Shown piece by piece: positions 61,461 to 64,000 of a DNA stretch of 64,000 nucleotides. Numbering within the stretch: the first letter of the stretch is position 1; every line of letters starts with the position of its first letter. The stretch is from Verrucomicrobiota bacterium. Lineage in GTDB: Bacteria; Verrucomicrobiota; Verrucomicrobiia; Opitutales; Opitutaceae. Position numbers and translations under genes: made by a program. The notes below the pieces were generated by a model that did no database searches, was not told the origin of the DNA, and saw only the letters and a program-made list of their open reading frames with translations. Where the stretch lies: contig JAQGOP010000007.1 in NCBI GenBank assembly GCA_028293545.1, positions 153,220-217,219 on the forward strand, given 5' to 3'.

Positions 61461-61796
61461 CACCGGTACTGTCGTACGTCGCGGGGTCGGAAGGAAGCCA
61501 GGCTAGATAAAGTATTTGAAGATCTACCAGCGCTCAAAAAGGTTAAAAAAGGTTCACTCCAAAGTAGGGAAAATGCCCGTACTGCTGAGGATAAAGAAGG
61601 TAAATTTAGCAGTTTTAAAGCCGGCAATACCACGAAGGGCTATAGATGGAAAGCTAGACATTGAGATCGGCCGCCGGGCTACGATGAATTGAAACCGCAT
61701 TTTAATTGATGGGACTATAAACCGGTTTATAAAAAGTGGAATAGAGAGGAAATAATTTGGCTAAATTTATCACGAGAGGCTAATCGATTTATATAA
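61461..61796 (+). pseudogene. Decayed Rhs/polymorphic-toxin C-terminal tail (copy 2)
   Basis: One frame, with TGA codons at 61662-61664 and 61707-61709, reads GRKEARLDKVFEDLPALKK … NTTKGYRWKARH, stop, DRPPGYDELKPHFN, stop, WDYKPVYKKWNREEI, ending TAA at 61794-61796, one base before the ATG of the second immunity-like gene. KGYRW and KPHFN-x-WDY align with GKGYRLD and KPHIN-x-WDY in copy 1, and TGGGACTATA is identical in both (59991-60000 and 61710-61719). Confidence 0.6.
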
Positions 61797-61797
61797 T

Positions 61798-62238
61798 ATG
61801 GATCAGGATAAAATTACGATTTACGAACGGGAACATGGAGCGGAATTATTTCCTCAGTTTAGGGAGTTGCCGGATGATGAAACTGCTCGCATTCGTCGAA
61901 CGTTCCTTCTGAAGCTTGGGCTCCCTAGTGACTTTTCTAACTTGGAGCTGATTTTGAATATCAGAAACCGGCAAACGTCGATTAGCATGTGGAACGCTGA
62001 AGATGATCACTTTGATCTGAACGCTCTATTTTGTGAACTAAAAATAGAGCTTAAAGAAAAGCTGTATCTGAACTGGTTCAGGATGGACGATGTTGATGAA
62101 CTCTTCACCCGTGACATTATCCGAAATTTTTGGGATATATGGTATCCGGGACCAGACGATGTTGATTTGTTCGATGTTGATCAAAACTGGATTCTTTCTG
62201 TCGATCATTCCGGATTTGTGTCCTATCTACGGCTATAA
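61798..62238 (+). CDS. Immunity-like protein (family 1, copy 2)
   Basis: A 146-residue acidic protein, same length as and paralogous to the one at 60092. Aligned C-terminal segments share LYxNW, DDxDE and DIWYP and the final H-x-G pattern. AT-rich coding sequence contrasts with the GC-rich chromosome. Its ATG begins one base after the TAA of decayed toxin tail 2. Intact, with no sign of decay, whereas the adjoining toxin tails are damaged. Confidence 0.65.
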   Translation: MDQDKITIYEREHGAELFPQFRELPDDETARIRRTFLLKLGLPSDFSNLELILNIRNRQTSISMWNAEDDHFDLNALFCELKIELKEKLYLNWFRMDDVDELFTRDIIRNFWDIWYPGPDDVDLFDVDQNWILSVDHSGFVSYLRL

Positions 62239-62380
62239 TCTAATGTGAAAAAAAGAGGCAACCATAAGTCCGGCGCCGGCCGATTGCGGTCGGCATGATT
62301 GCGAGTTGGTGGCTAGCCCTGCACACCATCTGGAAAAAGCGGAGGTCGGAAGCAAGGACAGGTAATTAAATGAGGACAAT

Positions 62381-62423
62381 CCGAAGGGGTCATGTCCGAA
62401 CTCTCAACTGCATTAACCACGAA
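62381..62423. repeat. Inverted copy of the 43-bp segment at 60787-60829
   Basis: Reverse complement of 60787-60829 with three mismatches. Adjacent to the second Rhs-related remnant (62424-62505). Confidence 0.8.
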
Positions 62424-62505
62424 GGCCGCACCGAAGGGCCTGGCATATATACATTTGGATTTACTGAACGGGCAAACCCTAATGGCCTGACTCCATCCGC
62501 AACGC
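62424..62505 (+). pseudogene. Rhs-related remnant, second copy
   Basis: The frame gives RTEGPGIYTFGFTERANPNG then LTPSATHEN and runs into the start of the next gene. It is a diverged duplicate of 60616-60680. Too short to call with confidence, and the parent is gone. Confidence 0.4.
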
Positions 62506-63061
62506 ATGAAAACGATTCAAGAACAGCTTTTCTCTACGCTGAAAATTGAGGCATCTTTCCCTGAACGCGTGTTTAGAGACGGATGGGACGAGTTTCTCTT
62601 CTTCGACTCAGATCGGCTATTCACGCCTGCATTTGTCGATACCCTTAGCCATTTGCTCGACGCGAGCGGTTCGTTGTCGATCAATATCATAAATTTGGAC
62701 GACCTGAAAAGAGACTCGAACTTGGAACGAGCCGCTATTGTTGTTTATAAGAACGTTCACCGCTGACGAATATATGGCCATACTCCGAGGTGAAGGCCCG
62801 TCTGATGGTTGGTTATTCAGTGTGGACAGCTTTGCCTTCATTCCAGAGCTCGGGAACTGGGCTGTATATGCCGAGAAGGCATCTGAGGCGGCGGTCGTAG
62901 GATTCCATAAGGGTAAGCACAACTCCCGGTTGGTCGATCTGTTTAATCTTAATTTAGGTGCGCGGGCGATACGGTCGGCATTTGCGGAGCCTATAAGCTA
63001 TGTGTTTTCAGAACGCGGATATACGGACGAGTGGCACTCACGTTTGATGTCAAACTACTGA
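62506..63061 (+). pseudogene. Frameshifted immunity-like gene (family 2)
   Basis: Two overlapping frames: 62506-62766 (MKTIQEQLFSTLKIEASF … AIVVYK) and a second frame that runs to 63061 (FTADEYMAILRGEGPSDGW … FIPELGNWAVYAEKASE). Removing one A near 62750 joins them to a single protein of about 185 residues. The WxVYxEK and SFAFIPEL pattern looks like polymorphic-toxin immunity proteins. AT-rich, next to Rhs-related remnants. Confidence 0.55.
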
Positions 63062-63096
63062 TGGCGCGCAAACCGAGTTTGGAGTCGGAAAACGGA

Positions 63097-63243
63097 GTCA
63101 GGTCATGGGGCGTGGGGGCGATGCGACGACTCGGTTTTTGGCGGGAAAAACAGCCGTATTGTTTGAGTCAACTGCGAGGCTGCGCTCGATCCACGTCTTC
63201 TATTTGCGCTTCCGTTTCTTTACCCCACGCCCCATGACCTGAC
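63097..63243. mobile_element. MITE-like element with perfect 21-bp terminal inverted repeats
   Basis: Arms 63097-63117 and 63223-63243 are perfectly complementary over 21 bp (GTCAGGTCATGGGGCGTGG type). The 147-bp element contains no gene. It resembles a non-autonomous element that would be moved by a transposase provided elsewhere. Confidence 0.72.
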
Positions 63244-63245
63244 CC

Positions 63246-63337
63246 GAATGGCGCTAAGTTAAGACCGCTTTCCGAAGAATTATATCCTGTGGCGCAACTA
63301 GTAGAAAACTTTGGACCGCCTTAACTTAGCGCCATTC
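63246..63337. mobile_element. Second small inverted-repeat element
   Basis: Arms 63246-63263 and 63320-63337 (GAATGGCGCTAAGTTAAG) are perfectly complementary over 18 bp and enclose about 56 bp. It abuts the first element; no coding capacity. Confidence 0.68.
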
Positions 63338-63578
63338 CCCCATGACCCCGGGTCGGAAGCAGGGTCGGAAGCAGGGACGGGCTATTAAAGGAGGAGGAGA
63401 TGTAGGTTGGTGGCTATAGGCGGGGAGGTGCAAGGTGGGTGCGCGTGGGTGGTTGCGTGTTGCAAGCGCGTTGAACCTCGCGGGCGGGGCGTGCTGAAAT
63501 GCTGCAGGGAATGTGCAGCCATGGCTCCGCGAGTGCGCGGAGTGCGGAAGGGGCGCAGCCTCCGGCCGACGCCTTGAA
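63338..63578. other. Gene-free GC-recovering stretch next to transposase
   Basis: Starts with two tandem copies of GGTCGGAAGCAGGG and then moves back to the GC-rich composition typical of the chromosome. No gene supported. Confidence 0.4.
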
Positions 63579-64000
63579 TCAGGCGCCCGAGATCACAGGA
63601 CTCTGCTTCGGTCTCCGCAGCGCGAAGATCCCGCCCCAGTCGGCATAGGTGGGCATCGCACGCGGGCCCCGACGCATCAGGGCTCCGGTTTTACTGCGAT
63701 AACTTTCCAGCTGCGTCGCGACGAAGGCGTGGGAGCCGAGGACCAAGGTGTTCGTGAAATAGTTCGTGCGCTTCAGCAAGGCGGTCGGAAAGGGCAATTG
63801 GCCTTTCAGGCGGATCACTTCGTCCAACCGAGCCTGCGTGAAAACATAACCGTCTTCGCGCGGTCCCGAACCCACCGCAAAGAGCATCAGGCGATACTCT
63901 GCCTGCGCTTCCTCCCAAGTCGAGCGGCCCGTCAAAATCATGATTCCCCGCCGGGCCCGCTCGTCGCCGCCGACCGCTGCGCCGTAACCCGAGAAACGAT
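63579..64000 (-). CDS. REP-associated (RAYT-like) transposase, C-terminal part (5' end outside window)
   Basis: The frame continues beyond the right edge, so the 5' end is missing; 140 residues are visible. GYGAAVGGDERARRGI and LLKRTNYFTNTLVLGSHAFV followed by the tail TYADWGGIFALRRPK match the C-terminal region of verrucomicrobial REP-associated (Y1/IS200-like) transposases as I remember them. The catalytic tyrosine and HUH motif would lie upstream, outside the window. The nearby inverted-repeat elements and REP-like palindromes fit such a transposase. Confidence 0.65.
   Translation of the reverse strand, partial: RFSGYGAAVGGDERARRGIMILTGRSTWEEAQAEYRLMLFAVGSGPREDGYVFTQARLDEVIRLKGQLPFPTALLKRTNYFTNTLVLGSHAFVATQLESYRSKTGALMRRGPRAMPTYADWGGIFALRRPKQSPVISGA

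Noticed and set aside
62313..62507. 64-residue minus-strand ORF with VNAVESSDMTPS
   Set aside because: Translation of the 43-bp repeat and flanks; no coding features.
63031..63237. 68-residue ORF through the inverted-repeat element
   Set aside because: Lies across the terminal inverted repeats with no protein-like composition.
1..64000. CRISPR array, tRNA or rRNA
   Set aside because: No regularly spaced direct repeats with unique spacers, no cloverleaf and no rRNA-like conserved stretch was noticed while reading; a tRNAscan or Rfam search was not possible here.

Overview
The window looks like chromosome of a GC-rich Gram-negative bacterium of the Verrucomicrobiota, most likely an Opitutaceae-type carbohydrate degrader. 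This is inferred from the gene set (TonB-dependent receptor with an N-terminal FEV-type segment, several Gfo/Idh/MocA oxidoreductases, GH36/GH38/GH116 enzymes, sialidase- and heparinase-like proteins), from families of intergenic palindromic repeats, and from a REP-type transposase tail at the right edge. No rRNA, tRNA or CRISPR array was recognised.

Layout. 1-6.5 kb: a truncated Asp-box sialidase-like gene, then a tight five-gene + strand operon of oxidoreductases (Gfo/Idh/MocA, SDR, aldo/keto reductase, second Gfo/Idh/MocA, zinc-type alcohol dehydrogenase) that looks like a sugar or sugar-acid oxidation pathway. 6.5-18.1 kb: minus-strand genes for an L-2-hydroxyglutarate oxidase, an Ldh-type dehydrogenase, an MFS carrier, a TonB receptor with a clear terminator, an exported propeller-like protein, a D-2-hydroxyacid dehydrogenase, threonine synthase and an aldose-epimerase-like protein. 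18.1-30.1 kb: an aspartoacylase-type hydrolase, an SDR, a NanM-like Kelch protein, DUF72, an M28 peptidase, a matrixin-like secreted protease with an exported partner, a TRIC channel and asparaginase. 30.4-38.5 kb: Gfo/Idh/MocA, a GH36-type enzyme, and an ABC importer whose solute-binding protein is fused to a permease, with no ATPase nearby. 38.7-43.7 kb: a PaoABCD-like molybdenum aldehyde oxidoreductase cluster. 44-48 kb: DUF1810, then enolase-superfamily, TIM-barrel isomerase and Gfo/Idh genes. 48.3-59.8 kb: heparinase II/III-like protein, LuxR-type regulator, GH38 alpha-mannosidase, nucleotidyltransferase, GH116 enzyme and NahK-like sugar kinase; the last four could take glycan from glycoside cleavage to an activated sugar nucleotide.

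From about 59.85 to 63.5 kb base composition drops to AT-rich and the content changes to a graveyard of Rhs/polymorphic-toxin material. Two decayed toxin tails are each followed immediately by an intact member of one paralogous immunity-like family. There is also a frameshifted third immunity-like gene, duplicated DNA segments, two small inverted-repeat elements and the C-terminal end of a REP-associated transposase.

The most unusual genome-wide pattern is that several palindromic repeat families sit exactly at gene 3' ends, so that the outer TAG (or TAA) of the repeat is the stop codon of the adjacent gene. Between convergent genes, inverted copies cap both genes at once and could form one long bidirectional hairpin.
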